A stretch of 64,000 nucleotides of DNA. It comes from Streptomyces viridochromogenes DSM 40736. Its GTDB lineage: Bacteria > Actinomycetota > Actinomycetes > Streptomycetales > Streptomycetaceae. A program made the translations under genes and the position numbers. A model generated the notes under the pieces. The model ran no database searches. It was not told where the DNA came from and was given only the letters and a program-made list of their open reading frames with translations. Of this stretch, positions 53,149 to 61,016 are shown in pieces; the first letter of the stretch is position 1; each line of letters starts with the position of its first letter. The stretch spans positions 8,370,854 through 8,434,853 of the forward strand of contig NZ_GG657757.1 of NCBI RefSeq assembly GCF_000158955.1, in the 5' to 3' direction.

Positions 53149-53885
53149 CCGCGGGCGTGACCGACGTGGCCGATGGTCTGGCCGCCGTCCACCAGGAACT
53201 CCCCGCCCGTGGTGTACGAGGAGTCGTCGCCGGCGAGGAAGAGCACCATGCGCGTGACCTCCTCCGGCTCCCCGATGCGTGGCACCGGCTGGTCGGCGAA
53301 GAGCGCGGGGGCGGCGCTCTCCCCCATGGGGGTGCGGATGACACCCGGGTGTACGGAGTTGACGCGCACCCCGGTGCCCGCCATGTCCAGTGCCGCGGCC
53401 TTGGTCATTCCCCGGATCCCCCACTTGCTCGTCACGTAGCCGATGCCGTCGGCGAAGCCCATGAGGCCGGCGGCCGAGGAGATGTTGACGACCGCCCCGC
53501 GGCCGCGGCGGCGCATGCCGGGCAGAACGGTGTGCATGCCCAGGAAGGTGCCGACCACGTTGACGTCGAGGATCCGGCGGAAGTGCTCGGGCGACTGCTC
53601 TTCCACGCCGCCGAAGTGAACGATCCCCGCGTTGTTGACCAGGACGTCCACCGGACCGAGGGTGTCCTCGACGGCGCCGACGACGGACTGCCACGCCTCT
53701 TCGTCGGTCACGTCGAGGTGGTGGTACCGCGCGCCGGCGAGACTTTCCGCCAGGGCCTTTCCCTCGTCGTCCAGCAGGTCGCAGACGGCGACCCGGGCGC
53801 CCTCCGCGGCCAGCCCACGTGCGTGTGAGGCGCCCATGCCCCGGGCCCCGCCGGTGACGAGGGCGACTTTTCCGTCGAAGCGCAT
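53145..53885 (-). CDS. SDR-family oxidoreductase, 3-alpha/20-beta-hydroxysteroid dehydrogenase-like
   Basis: 246 aa. Cofactor motif LVTGGARGMGASHARGLAAE, then NNAGIVHFGGV, INISSAAGLMGF-type strand (VNISSAAGLMGFADGIG) and catalytic YVTSK. The sequence around SSYTTGGEFLVDGGQTIGHV closely follows the 3-alpha,20-beta-hydroxysteroid dehydrogenase of S. hydrogenans as I remember it. It would oxidise a ring or side-chain hydroxyl with NAD(H). The stop TAG (53147-53145) lies within the CTAG end of the MITE. The gene runs with the ADH upstream. Confidence 0.9.
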   Translation of the reverse strand: MRFDGKVALVTGGARGMGASHARGLAAEGARVAVCDLLDDEGKALAESLAGARYHHLDVTDEEAWQSVVGAVEDTLGPVDVLVNNAGIVHFGGVEEQSPEHFRRILDVNVVGTFLGMHTVLPGMRRRGRGAVVNISSAAGLMGFADGIGYVTSKWGIRGMTKAAALDMAGTGVRVNSVHPGVIRTPMGESAAPALFADQPVPRIGEPEEVTRMVLFLAGDDSSYTTGGEFLVDGGQTIGHVGHARG

Positions 53886-53936
53886 CCTGAACTTCCCTTC
53901 CGCGTACGCGTGATGTCCGAGCCCGGTCGGCCGGAT

Positions 53937-54036
53937 CTGCCTCTGGCCGGTCAGGGCTGCGCCTGGCCGGTCAGGGCTGCGCCTGGCCGATCGGGGCTGC
54001 GCCTGGCCGATCGGGGCTGCGCCTGGTCAGTCGGGG
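53937..54036. repeat. Five tandem copies of a 20-bp repeat
   Basis: Units at 53937, 53957, 53977, 53997 and 54017 follow CTGCGCCTGGCCGGTCAGGG, drifting to GGCCGATCGGGG in units 3-4 and GGTCAGTCGGGG in unit 5. Unit 5 contains the stop codon of the ADH gene (54027-54029). It fills the gap to the SDR gene; 20 bp is not a codon multiple, so it is non-coding. Confidence 0.85.
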
Positions 54037-55067
54037 ACGAGTACGGCCCGCCCGCGCACCCGGCCCCGGCGAAGCCGGGCGATCGCCTCCGGCGCGGCGG
54101 ACAGCGGGAAGTGCTCCGTCTCGACGTGGATCGCGCCCGAGCGGGCCAGCGCGACGACCTCGGCGAGTTCGGGGCGCGTACCCCAGAAGGGCAGGGAGAG
54201 CCTGAAGCCCGGCGGGAGAACACCCGGCTTGGAGACGGCCAGACGCCCCCCTCCACTGCCCACCACGGCGAGTTCGCCACCCGGCCGCAGGACACCGACC
54301 GCGAGTTCCAGCGTCTGCGTGGTGCCGACGAAGTCGAGCACGGCGTCCACGCCCGCGCCACCGGTCCGCGCCTTCAGGACACGGGCGGTGTCCGCCCGCA
54401 CCAGGGTGCCGAAGTCTGCGCCGGAGCGGTCCGCGAGAGCCAGAGCGTCCTCCCGGACGTCGACCGCCAGCACACGGCTCCCGGTGGTCGCGCGAAGGAT
54501 CTGCACGGCCAGGTGCCCCAGTCCTCCGACGCCGATGACGGCGGTGGTGCTGCCCTTCCCGAGTGCGTGCCGCAGTCCGGCCACAGCGTGGTAGGACGTC
54601 AGACCCGCGTCCGAGAGCGGAGCCGCCTGATCGGCGGGCAGGTCGTCGATCGGCACCAGATGGCGGGCGGACGGGACGAGCACGTACTCGGCCATTCCGC
54701 CGTCCCGGCCCAGTCCCGCCCCGTGCCAGGCGAGGGTGTCGCGCCGGTCGCAGTAGTTGTCCCGGCCCGCGTCGCACCGGTCACAGGTACCACAGCCCCA
54801 CGGCCCGTAGAGCACCACGCGGTCACCGGCCCGCACCCCGTCGGTGCCGGGCCCCAGGGCGGCGATCCGCCCGGCGACCTCGTGGCCGAGCGTGAACGGG
54901 AGCCGGTAGGGGAGAGCCCCCGCGGCCGCTGCCATGACGTGCAGGTCGGAGTGGCACAGGCCGGTGGCTTCGACCCGCACGAGGACCTCGGCGCCCCGGG
55001 GGACGGGCCGCTCGACCTCGGCCGGTGCCGGGGGCTCGCCCCACGCCGTGAGTCGCAATGCCCTCAT
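54027..55067 (-). CDS. Zinc-dependent medium-chain alcohol dehydrogenase
   Basis: 346 aa. Catalytic zinc ligands in GLCHSDLH and GHEVAG, structural zinc loop CGTCDRCDAGRDNYC, Rossmann GVGGLGHLAVQ. Further marks are FVGTTQTLELAVGVLRPGGE. Start at ATG 55067 (MRALRLTAWGEPPAPAEVE); a longer frame to 55106 would cross the operator. Divergent from the SDR gene at 55161, sharing the operator at 55120-55130. Likely oxidises an alcohol intermediate of the pathway. Confidence 0.92.
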   Translation of the reverse strand: MRALRLTAWGEPPAPAEVERPVPRGAEVLVRVEATGLCHSDLHVMAAAAGALPYRLPFTLGHEVAGRIAALGPGTDGVRAGDRVVLYGPWGCGTCDRCDAGRDNYCDRRDTLAWHGAGLGRDGGMAEYVLVPSARHLVPIDDLPADQAAPLSDAGLTSYHAVAGLRHALGKGSTTAVIGVGGLGHLAVQILRATTGSRVLAVDVREDALALADRSGADFGTLVRADTARVLKARTGGAGVDAVLDFVGTTQTLELAVGVLRPGGELAVVGSGGGRLAVSKPGVLPPGFRLSLPFWGTRPELAEVVALARSGAIHVETEHFPLSAAPEAIARLRRGRVRGRAVLVPD

Positions 55068-55119
55068 CTTCACCGTCCCAGGTCTTGTCAGTCCCGCAGC
55101 CGTCACGGTAACAGAGATG

Positions 55120-55130
55120 AAGTCAGTTCA
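55120..55130. promoter_or_regulatory. Operator-like GAAGTCAGTTC between divergent ADH and SDR genes
   Basis: Two changes from GAGTTCAGTTC at 51502 and 56027, one from GAATTCAGTTC at 58625. It lies midway between the starts at 55067 and 55161, so it could control both. Confidence 0.5.
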
Positions 55131-55160
55131 ATATGGCCAGTGCGGTGAAGGGAGATCGTC

Positions 55161-55964
55161 TTGACCGGGACGGACGCGCGGACGGACAGGTTCGCGGGCA
55201 AGGTCGCGATGGTGACGGGCGCCGGCTCCGGGATGGGTGCGGCAGCCGCCCGGAAGCTGGCGGCGGAAGGGGCGCGGGCCGTCGTCCTGGTGGACCTGAA
55301 CGGCGACGGGGCCGAGGCCGTCGCGAAGGAGCTGCCCGCCGCTCGCGCGGTCGCGCTCGACGTGGCGGATGCGGCTCAGGTCGACGGCGCGGTCCAGGAC
55401 GTACTGCGGCGGCACGGGCGGCTCGACATCCTGGTGCACGCGGCCGGGGTCGACGACCCCGAGGCGAAGGCGCGTATCGCGGACGCCCTGGTCGAGGGGC
55501 GGCCGGTCGAGGTGACCGGTTCTCTCGACGACACGGCCTGGCGGCGCGTCATGCGGGCGAACCTGGACGGCACGTTCCATGTGCTGCGTGCCGCGGTGCG
55601 GGCCATGCGACCCTTCGAGGCCGGGGCGATCGTGGTGATCGGCTCGTCGTCGGCCTTCGACACGCCCGTCGGCTATCCCCACTACGCCGCCTCCAAAGCC
55701 GCCGTGCACGCGCTGAGCCAGGCCGTGGCCAAAGAGGTCATCGCGTCCGGGATCCGGGTGAACGTGGTGGCCCCGGGGCCGACCGAGACGGGGATGGCCG
55801 CACGCACGCCCGAGGTGCTGCGTGCCGGTTTCGCCGACCCGAGGGTGCGTCCGTACGCCACCGCCGAGGAGATCGCCGACATCGCGCTCTTCCTGGCGAG
55901 CGAGGCCGCGGCGAATCTGGTCGGCGCGGTGCTGCTCGCCAACGGCGGCCGGTTCACCGTCTGA
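55161..55964 (+). CDS. SDR-family oxidoreductase
   Basis: 267 aa. Cofactor motif MVTGAGSGMGAAAARKLAAE, then LVHAAGVDDPEAKARIADAL, the Ser region VVIGSSSAFDTPVGY and catalytic YPHYAASK. Start TTG 55161 is supported by AAGGGAG nine bases upstream. It probably acts on a hydroxyacyl intermediate. Ends 109 bases before the acyl-CoA dehydrogenase gene. Confidence 0.9.
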   Translation: MTGTDARTDRFAGKVAMVTGAGSGMGAAAARKLAAEGARAVVLVDLNGDGAEAVAKELPAARAVALDVADAAQVDGAVQDVLRRHGRLDILVHAAGVDDPEAKARIADALVEGRPVEVTGSLDDTAWRRVMRANLDGTFHVLRAAVRAMRPFEAGAIVVIGSSSAFDTPVGYPHYAASKAAVHALSQAVAKEVIASGIRVNVVAPGPTETGMAARTPEVLRAGFADPRVRPYATAEEIADIALFLASEAAANLVGAVLLANGGRFTV

Positions 55965-56025
55965 GCGAAACCGGCTCGCGCGCAGGTCTTGCCCGTCCGG
56001 AGCCCTGCACCTACGGTGAGTGAAT

Positions 56026-56038
56026 TGAGTTCAGTTCT
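56026..56038. promoter_or_regulatory. Operator-like TGAGTTCAGTTCT before the acyl-CoA dehydrogenase gene
   Basis: Identical over 13 bases to the site at 51501-51513. It lies 36 bases before ATG 56074, where a repressor would block transcription start. Confidence 0.6.
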
Positions 56039-56073
56039 TGTATGTGCGACGTACGAGTACGATGGAGACCTCC

Positions 56074-57228
56074 ATGCACCGTCGGCACCCCGAGATCGAC
56101 CCCCAGTCGCTGTCCGAAACAGACGAACAGCGGCAACTGCGGGCTGTATTGCGGGACTTCTACACCGAGACAAGTGGTCCCGAGGACGTCCGCAAACATA
56201 TGGCCACCCCGCGTGGACACGACGAACAGCTCTGGGCGCGGCTCGCGGGGGAGATCGGGGTCCACGGGCTGGCCGTTCCCGAGGAGTACGGCGGGGCGGG
56301 CTTCACCTTCGCCGAACTGGCGGTAGCTCTGCAGGAAGCCGGGCGCGCCCTGTACTGCGCGCCGCTGCTGCCCACCGTGGTCCTCGCCGCTCATGCCCTG
56401 CTGTACAGCGGCGACCGCACGGCGTGCGAGCGCTATCTGCCGCGGATCGCCGACGGCACGCTCACCGCGACCGTGGCCGGGTTCGACGCCGGGGGAGCCG
56501 ACGAGCCCGAGGTCACGGCGGAGCGGGCTGGTTCCGGCTGGGTGCTGCGCGGCCGGGCGGACTTCGTGCTCGACGGGGCCGGCGCCGATCTTGTTCTGGT
56601 ACGGGCGCGGACCCCGGCCGGACCAGAGCTGTTCGCCTGTGAGCCCTCGCCGGACACCACCCGGCGGACTCCGCGCCGCGTGCTGGACGAGACGCGCCGC
56701 CAAGCGCTGCTGGAGTTCCGAGGGGCACCGGCCATCACGGTGGGCACCACGGGCGGTGCCGAGGACACCGTCGCGGCGACGCTCGACACCGGGCGGGCCG
56801 CGCTGGCGGCCGAGCAGGTCGGCGGCAGCGGCCACGCACTGGACGCCACCGTCGAATTTGTCGGACAGCGCCAGCAGTTCGGGCGGCCCATCGGTTCCTT
56901 CCAGGCCGTCAAGCACCGCTTGGCCGACGTGCTGGTCACGCTGGAAGCGGCACGCTCCGCGTCCTCCTACGCGACGGCCTGCGCCGCCGCCCTCTCACCG
57001 CACCTGCCGGTGGCCGCCTGTGCCGCCGCCGTGGTCTGCTCCGAGACCTTCCGTCTGGCGACGGCCGAGTACGTCCAACTGCACGGCGGCATCGGCTTCA
57101 CCTGGGAGCATCCGGCCCATCTGTACGTGCGCCGCGCGCGCGGGGCCGAGGTCCTCTTCGGCACGACGGACCGGCACCGGGTCCGGCTCGCCGAACTCGT
57201 CGGCTTCACCACCGGCTCCGCCGCCTGA
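56074..57228 (+). CDS. Acyl-CoA dehydrogenase, likely subunit of a heteromeric enzyme
   Basis: 384 aa. N-terminal helical domain (RLAGEIGVHGLAVPEEYGGA), a short, unusual middle domain (GRADFVLDGAGADLVLVRAR) and C-terminal helices (LAAEQVGGSGHALDATVEFV, GRPIGSFQAVKHRLADVLVT, YVQLHGGIGFTWEHPAHLYV). The glutamate catalytic base seems not to be in its usual place, as in the non-catalytic chains of the alpha2beta2 acyl-CoA dehydrogenases of steroid catabolism. Partners could be those at 61017 or 63246. ATG 56062 is an alternative start. Confidence 0.88.
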   Translation: MHRRHPEIDPQSLSETDEQRQLRAVLRDFYTETSGPEDVRKHMATPRGHDEQLWARLAGEIGVHGLAVPEEYGGAGFTFAELAVALQEAGRALYCAPLLPTVVLAAHALLYSGDRTACERYLPRIADGTLTATVAGFDAGGADEPEVTAERAGSGWVLRGRADFVLDGAGADLVLVRARTPAGPELFACEPSPDTTRRTPRRVLDETRRQALLEFRGAPAITVGTTGGAEDTVAATLDTGRAALAAEQVGGSGHALDATVEFVGQRQQFGRPIGSFQAVKHRLADVLVTLEAARSASSYATACAAALSPHLPVAACAAAVVCSETFRLATAEYVQLHGGIGFTWEHPAHLYVRRARGAEVLFGTTDRHRVRLAELVGFTTGSAA

Positions 57229-57279
57229 CGAGGCCGGAGGGCAGCCGACGAGGGACGGACGACGAAGGCCGCAGCCGCA

Positions 57280-57420
57280 TGGCCGCCGCCGCGCACACTG
57301 CTCTCCGGTCTCACTCTTCGCAACCACCTCGTCGCCACCGTCGCCGCTCCCCACGAGACCGACGGGGCCTACCAGCGGCGGCCGGCCCAGGGCAACGCCG
57401 GCATGGTGGCCCTCCGAGCC
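57280..57420 (+). pseudogene. Fragment resembling the N-terminus of an OYE-type flavin oxidoreductase
   Basis: LLSGLTLRNHLVATVAAPHE then TDGAYQRRPAQGNAGMVAL recalls the start of NADH:flavin oxidoreductases (PLTLRNRLVATAH, then EYWRRRAAGGVGM). No start or remaining barrel follows. The frame stays open to 57594 with low-complexity arginine-rich sequence. In the 395-base gap between the acyl-CoA dehydrogenase and the hydroxyacyl-CoA dehydrogenase I see nothing else. Confidence 0.35.
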
Positions 57421-57623
57421 GAGGCCGCCACGGAGCTGCCTGAGCGTGGCGCCCCGAGGTCAGGGGCGCGGTACGGTGCCGTGATCCCGACGCCCGCCGA
57501 CGGCGTCCGCCTCAAACGCGCAGCTCGTCGCCTCGACGCGCTGCCGCCAAGGACGCCGAAGGCCTTGGCCGTACGGGCCGTGAGGCCGCTGTGACGCTCG
57601 TGCGTGGGCGGTGATCGGCCTGG

Positions 57624-58487
57624 TCAGCCGTCGTACACATAGAAACCGCGGCCACTCTTGCGGCCGAGGCGGCCCGCAGCCACCATGCGCCGCAGCAGTG
57701 GGGGAGCGTCGTACAGCGGCTCCTTGAACTCCTCGTACATCGACTCGGCGACGGCCTGGGCCGTGTCCAGGCCGATCAGGTCGAGTAGCCGCAGCGGACC
57801 CATGGGGTGGGCGCAGCCGAGCTCCATGCCGCTGTCGATGTCCTCCACGCGCGCCGCCCCGGACTCGACCATGCGGATCGCGGCGAGCAGATACGGCACC
57901 AGCAGCGCGTTGACCACGAAGCCGGAGCGGTCGGGGGCCTGGACGACCGTCCTGCCCAACTGCTCGGCCGCGAAGGCACGGGCGCGGGCCAGGGTGTCGG
58001 CGCCGGTGGTGAGAGCGGGGATCACCTCGACCAGCCTCTGCACCGGCACGGGGTTGAAGAAGTGCAGGCCCACGACATGGGAGGCCCGGCCGGTGGCCAC
58101 GGCGAGGTCGACGACCGGGATCGAGGACGTGTTGGTGGCGAGGACGGCCTCCGGGTCCGAGACCACCTTGTCCAGCTGACGGAAGACCTCCAGCTTCACC
58201 TGCCGGTTCTCGGCGACGGCCTCGACGACGAACTGCCGGTCGGCCAGCCCCCCGAGGTCGTGCGTGAAGGAGAGCCGGGCCAGGGCCTGGTCCCGGTCGC
58301 TCTCGGTGAGTTTGCCGCGACGTACGCCGCGGTCGAGGGACGCGGCGACGCGGTCGCGGCCGGCGACGGCCAGGTCGGGGCTCGATTCGGCGACGGTCAC
58401 ATCGAGACCGCGCAGTGCGGCCACCTCGGCGATGCCGGAGCCCATGAGCCCGCAGCCGACGACGCCGAGACGGGAGATGCCGGACAT
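57624..58487 (-). CDS. 3-hydroxyacyl-CoA (3-hydroxybutyryl-CoA type) dehydrogenase
   Basis: 287 aa. NAD site LGVVGCGLMGSGIAEVAALR, then VLATNTSSIPVVDLA, the catalytic HFFNPVPVQRLVEVIPALTT and the C-terminal AGRLGRKSGRGFYVYDG. Oxidises 3-hydroxyacyl-CoA with NAD+ in beta-oxidation. It is divergent from the enoyl-CoA hydratase gene; the pair shares a promoter region with two operator-like elements. Confidence 0.94.
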   Translation of the reverse strand: MSGISRLGVVGCGLMGSGIAEVAALRGLDVTVAESSPDLAVAGRDRVAASLDRGVRRGKLTESDRDQALARLSFTHDLGGLADRQFVVEAVAENRQVKLEVFRQLDKVVSDPEAVLATNTSSIPVVDLAVATGRASHVVGLHFFNPVPVQRLVEVIPALTTGADTLARARAFAAEQLGRTVVQAPDRSGFVVNALLVPYLLAAIRMVESGAARVEDIDSGMELGCAHPMGPLRLLDLIGLDTAQAVAESMYEEFKEPLYDAPPLLRRMVAAGRLGRKSGRGFYVYDG

Positions 58488-58556
58488 GGAGGTCCTTCCT
58501 GAGAGCGGTCGTGAGCTTCAGTCATTGGAACCGAAGCGGGTCCGCACATCAAGAGC

Positions 58557-58574
58557 TGAATCGGATTCGGTTTG
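58557..58574. promoter_or_regulatory. Operator-like TGAATCGGATTCGGTTTG between HBDH and hydratase genes
   Basis: Matches the palindrome at 51311 (TGAACCGAATCCGGTTCA) at 13 of 18 positions; all five changes are transitions. Located 70 bases from the start at 58487. Confidence 0.5.
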
Positions 58575-58624
58575 GTTTGATCGCAAGGGTTGACAGCTGT
58601 CCACGAGCCTCCCAGACTCATAGT

Positions 58625-58635
58625 GAATTCAGTTC
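58625..58635. promoter_or_regulatory. Operator-like GAATTCAGTTC before the enoyl-CoA hydratase gene
   Basis: One change from GAGTTCAGTTC at 51502 and 56027. It abuts the ribosome site GGAGGGG of the hydratase, so a bound repressor would block transcription directly. Confidence 0.55.
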
Positions 58636-58654
58636 AGTTTGGAGGGGTTGGAAG

Positions 58655-59443
58655 ATGGCAGTGGAAGACGAGATCCAGTTCGAGCGTGACGGCCACGTCG
58701 CCCGTGTGTGGCTCAACCGCCCGTGGAAGAAGAACTGTGTCACCGTGCCGATCCTGGACCGGCTCGACGAGATCATCACGGAGGTCGACGAGGACCCCGA
58801 GCTGCGGGTTCTGGTGGTGCGCGGCCGCGGCGGCACCTTCTGCTCCGGCTTCGACCTCGACAGCCTGAAAGCGGAGTACGTCGGCAAGTCGAACGCGATC
58901 GACGTGGCGGTGAAGTCCGCGAAGGTGTGCGACCGCCTCTACTCGATGAAGACCCCCTCGGTCGCGGTCCTGGAGGGCCATGTCACCGCCGGCGGCTTCG
59001 AGATCATGATCTCCTGCGACTTCGCCATCTCCGCGGACGACGCCAAGATCGGCGACTTCCACATCCGCCGCGCGCTGTTCGGCGGAGCCGGGCCGATCTA
59101 CCGGGTGCCGCGCATGATCGGCATCCGCAAGACCAAGGAGCTGATGCTCACCGGCAAGCTCCTCTCCGGTGTCGAGGCCGCCGAGTTCGGACTGATCAAC
59201 AAGTCCGCGCCGGCGGACAAGCTGGACGCGACGGTCGAGGACTTCATCGGTGACCTCGTCGACAAGAGCCCCTTCACCATGTGGCTCACGAAGATGACGA
59301 TCGACCGCAGCCTGGACGCCGACACCCAGTCGCTGATGGTGATGGAACACCTCGCCGTGGGCGTGGCCCTCAACTCCGAGGACGCCAATGAAGGCGTGTC
59401 GGCATTCCTGGAGAAGCGCGAACCCAAGTGGCAGGGGCGCTGA
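58655..59443 (+). CDS. Enoyl-CoA hydratase/isomerase family protein
   Basis: 262 aa, crotonase fold. Oxyanion-hole segments GTFCSGFDLDSL and VTAGGFEIMISCDFAISADD are present; the first catalytic Glu is retained (GGFE), while the second position reads IGDFHIRRALFGGAGP rather than the usual PE. That could mean isomerase or hydrolase activity instead of simple hydration. Head of the run 58655-64000, in which genes are spaced by a few bases or overlap. Confidence 0.9.
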   Translation: MAVEDEIQFERDGHVARVWLNRPWKKNCVTVPILDRLDEIITEVDEDPELRVLVVRGRGGTFCSGFDLDSLKAEYVGKSNAIDVAVKSAKVCDRLYSMKTPSVAVLEGHVTAGGFEIMISCDFAISADDAKIGDFHIRRALFGGAGPIYRVPRMIGIRKTKELMLTGKLLSGVEAAEFGLINKSAPADKLDATVEDFIGDLVDKSPFTMWLTKMTIDRSLDADTQSLMVMEHLAVGVALNSEDANEGVSAFLEKREPKWQGR

Positions 59444-59448
59444 TCCCG

Positions 59449-59835
59449 ATGGCCACGGATCCGCGGAGTCCGGCCGTCGCCGTCGGGCTCCAGGGCTCAC
59501 GCTGCTCCGGCTGCGCGGTGACGGCCTACCCCGCGGACGACGCGTGCCCACGCTGTGGGGGACCGGCCGACAGCGCGGTCCTCCAGGGCACCGGCACGCT
59601 GTGGACCTGGACCGTGCAGCGGTACGCCCCCAAGTCACCGCCCTATCGGATGCCGCCCGACGGCTTCGAGCCGTTCGCGCTCGGCTACGTCGAGCTGGCG
59701 GAGGGCCTGCGGGTGGCCGCCGTGCTCGACGTCGACGACCTCGACGGCATCCGCATCGGCATGCCCCTCACCGTGACAGCGGGCGACGGCGTCCCACGGG
59801 CCAGGCCCACGACCCCCGGCGAGGAGGGCTCATGA
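59449..59835 (+). CDS. DUF35 (zinc-ribbon/OB-fold) acyl-CoA-binding protein
   Basis: 128 aa from ATG 59449 (GTG 59428, overlapping the hydratase, is possible). Zinc ribbon CSGCAVTAYPADDACPRCGG, then the OB-fold (GTGTLWTWTVQRYAPKSPPY, FALGYVELAEGLRVAAVLD). DUF35 proteins form complexes with thiolase-fold enzymes, such as Ltp2-ChsH2 in steroid side-chain removal. It overlaps the thiolase gene by ATGA, exactly this pairing. Confidence 0.88.
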   Translation: MATDPRSPAVAVGLQGSRCSGCAVTAYPADDACPRCGGPADSAVLQGTGTLWTWTVQRYAPKSPPYRMPPDGFEPFALGYVELAEGLRVAAVLDVDDLDGIRIGMPLTVTAGDGVPRARPTTPGEEGS

Positions 59836-60977
59836 GTACCGACGTCCTGATCTGCGGCGCCGGGCGCACCCCGTTCGGCCGGTCGGAGGCCAGCGGCCGG
59901 CACCTGGCCCTCGGCGCGGTGAACGCCGCGCTGGCGGACGCCGGTATCGAGTGGTCGCGAGTCGGGGCCGCGTTCGGCGGCAGCGACAACGCCGGCCTCG
60001 CCGACACGCTGGTGACCCAACTCGGCCTCACCGGACTGCCGTTCGTCAACGTCAAGAACGGCTGCGCCACCGGCGGCAGCGCACTGGTGTCCGCCGTGAA
60101 CGCGATCCGCTCCGGCATGGCCGACGTCGTCCTCGCCGTCGGTTTCGACAAACACCCGCGCGGCGCCTTCGACCCGAGGCCCGAGGACTGGGGACTGGGA
60201 GCGGAGTACGGCAGCGACGGGCTGATGGTGACGACCCAGTTCTTCGGCATGAAGATCCAGCGCTACATGCACGACCACGGAATCACCCCGCGCACCCTGG
60301 CCCTGGTCGCCGAGAAGGCGTACCACAACGGAGGCCTGACGCCGCAGGCGTGGCGCCGCAAGCCCGTGTCCGCCGAGGAGATCCTCGACTCCGGCATGGT
60401 CAGCGATCCGCTGACCCGGTACATGTTCTGCTCCCCGGGAGCGGGCGCGGCCGCGCTGGTGCTGTGCTCACCCGAGGCCGCACGCACCCTGGAGGGCACG
60501 CCGGTCACCCTGCGCGCGGCGGCGGTCCGCACGCGGCGCTTCGGCTCGTTCGAGGTGTTCAGCCCCTCGATCCCCCCGGGCCCGCTCACCAGCGTCAGCC
60601 GTGACGCCTCCGCCGCCGCCTTCGAGGAAGCCGGCATGGGACCCGGCGACGTCGACGTCTGCCAGCTGCAGGACACCGAGAGCGGCGCCGAGGTCATGCA
60701 CATGGCCGAGTGCGGGTTCTGCGAGGACGGCGAGCAGGAGCGGCTGGTCGCCGCCGGTGCCACCGGCATCGGCGGCACCCTGCCGGTCAACACCGACGGC
60801 GGCTGCATCGCCAACGGCGAACCCATCGGTGCCTCGGGACTGCGCCAGGTCTACGAGATCGTCCAGCAACTGCGCGGACGGGCCGGCGAGCGCCAGGTCC
60901 CCGGCGAACCCAGGACCGGCTTCACCCATGTGTACGGCGCCCCCGGCGTGAGCGCCTGCACGGTGCTGTCCCGCTGA
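59832..60977 (+). CDS. Thiolase-fold, Ltp/SCP-x-like enzyme
   Basis: 381 aa. Candidate nucleophile Cys in KNGCATGGSALVSAVNAI. The usual thiolase GHPxGATG is GEPIGASGLRQ (the His is Glu) and the NEAF/HDCF-type motif is replaced by CQLQDTESGAEVMHMAECGF. These changes occur in lipid-transfer (Ltp) thiolase-like proteins, some of which are retro-aldolases acting with a DUF35 partner, which here is the overlapping upstream gene. It probably releases acetyl- or propionyl-CoA or splits a side chain. Confidence 0.88.
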   Translation: MSTDVLICGAGRTPFGRSEASGRHLALGAVNAALADAGIEWSRVGAAFGGSDNAGLADTLVTQLGLTGLPFVNVKNGCATGGSALVSAVNAIRSGMADVVLAVGFDKHPRGAFDPRPEDWGLGAEYGSDGLMVTTQFFGMKIQRYMHDHGITPRTLALVAEKAYHNGGLTPQAWRRKPVSAEEILDSGMVSDPLTRYMFCSPGAGAAALVLCSPEAARTLEGTPVTLRAAAVRTRRFGSFEVFSPSIPPGPLTSVSRDASAAAFEEAGMGPGDVDVCQLQDTESGAEVMHMAECGFCEDGEQERLVAAGATGIGGTLPVNTDGGCIANGEPIGASGLRQVYEIVQQLRGRAGERQVPGEPRTGFTHVYGAPGVSACTVLSR

Positions 60978-61016
60978 CCCGTCCCTTGAACGTACCGATC
61001 GGAGGTGGAAGAAGCG

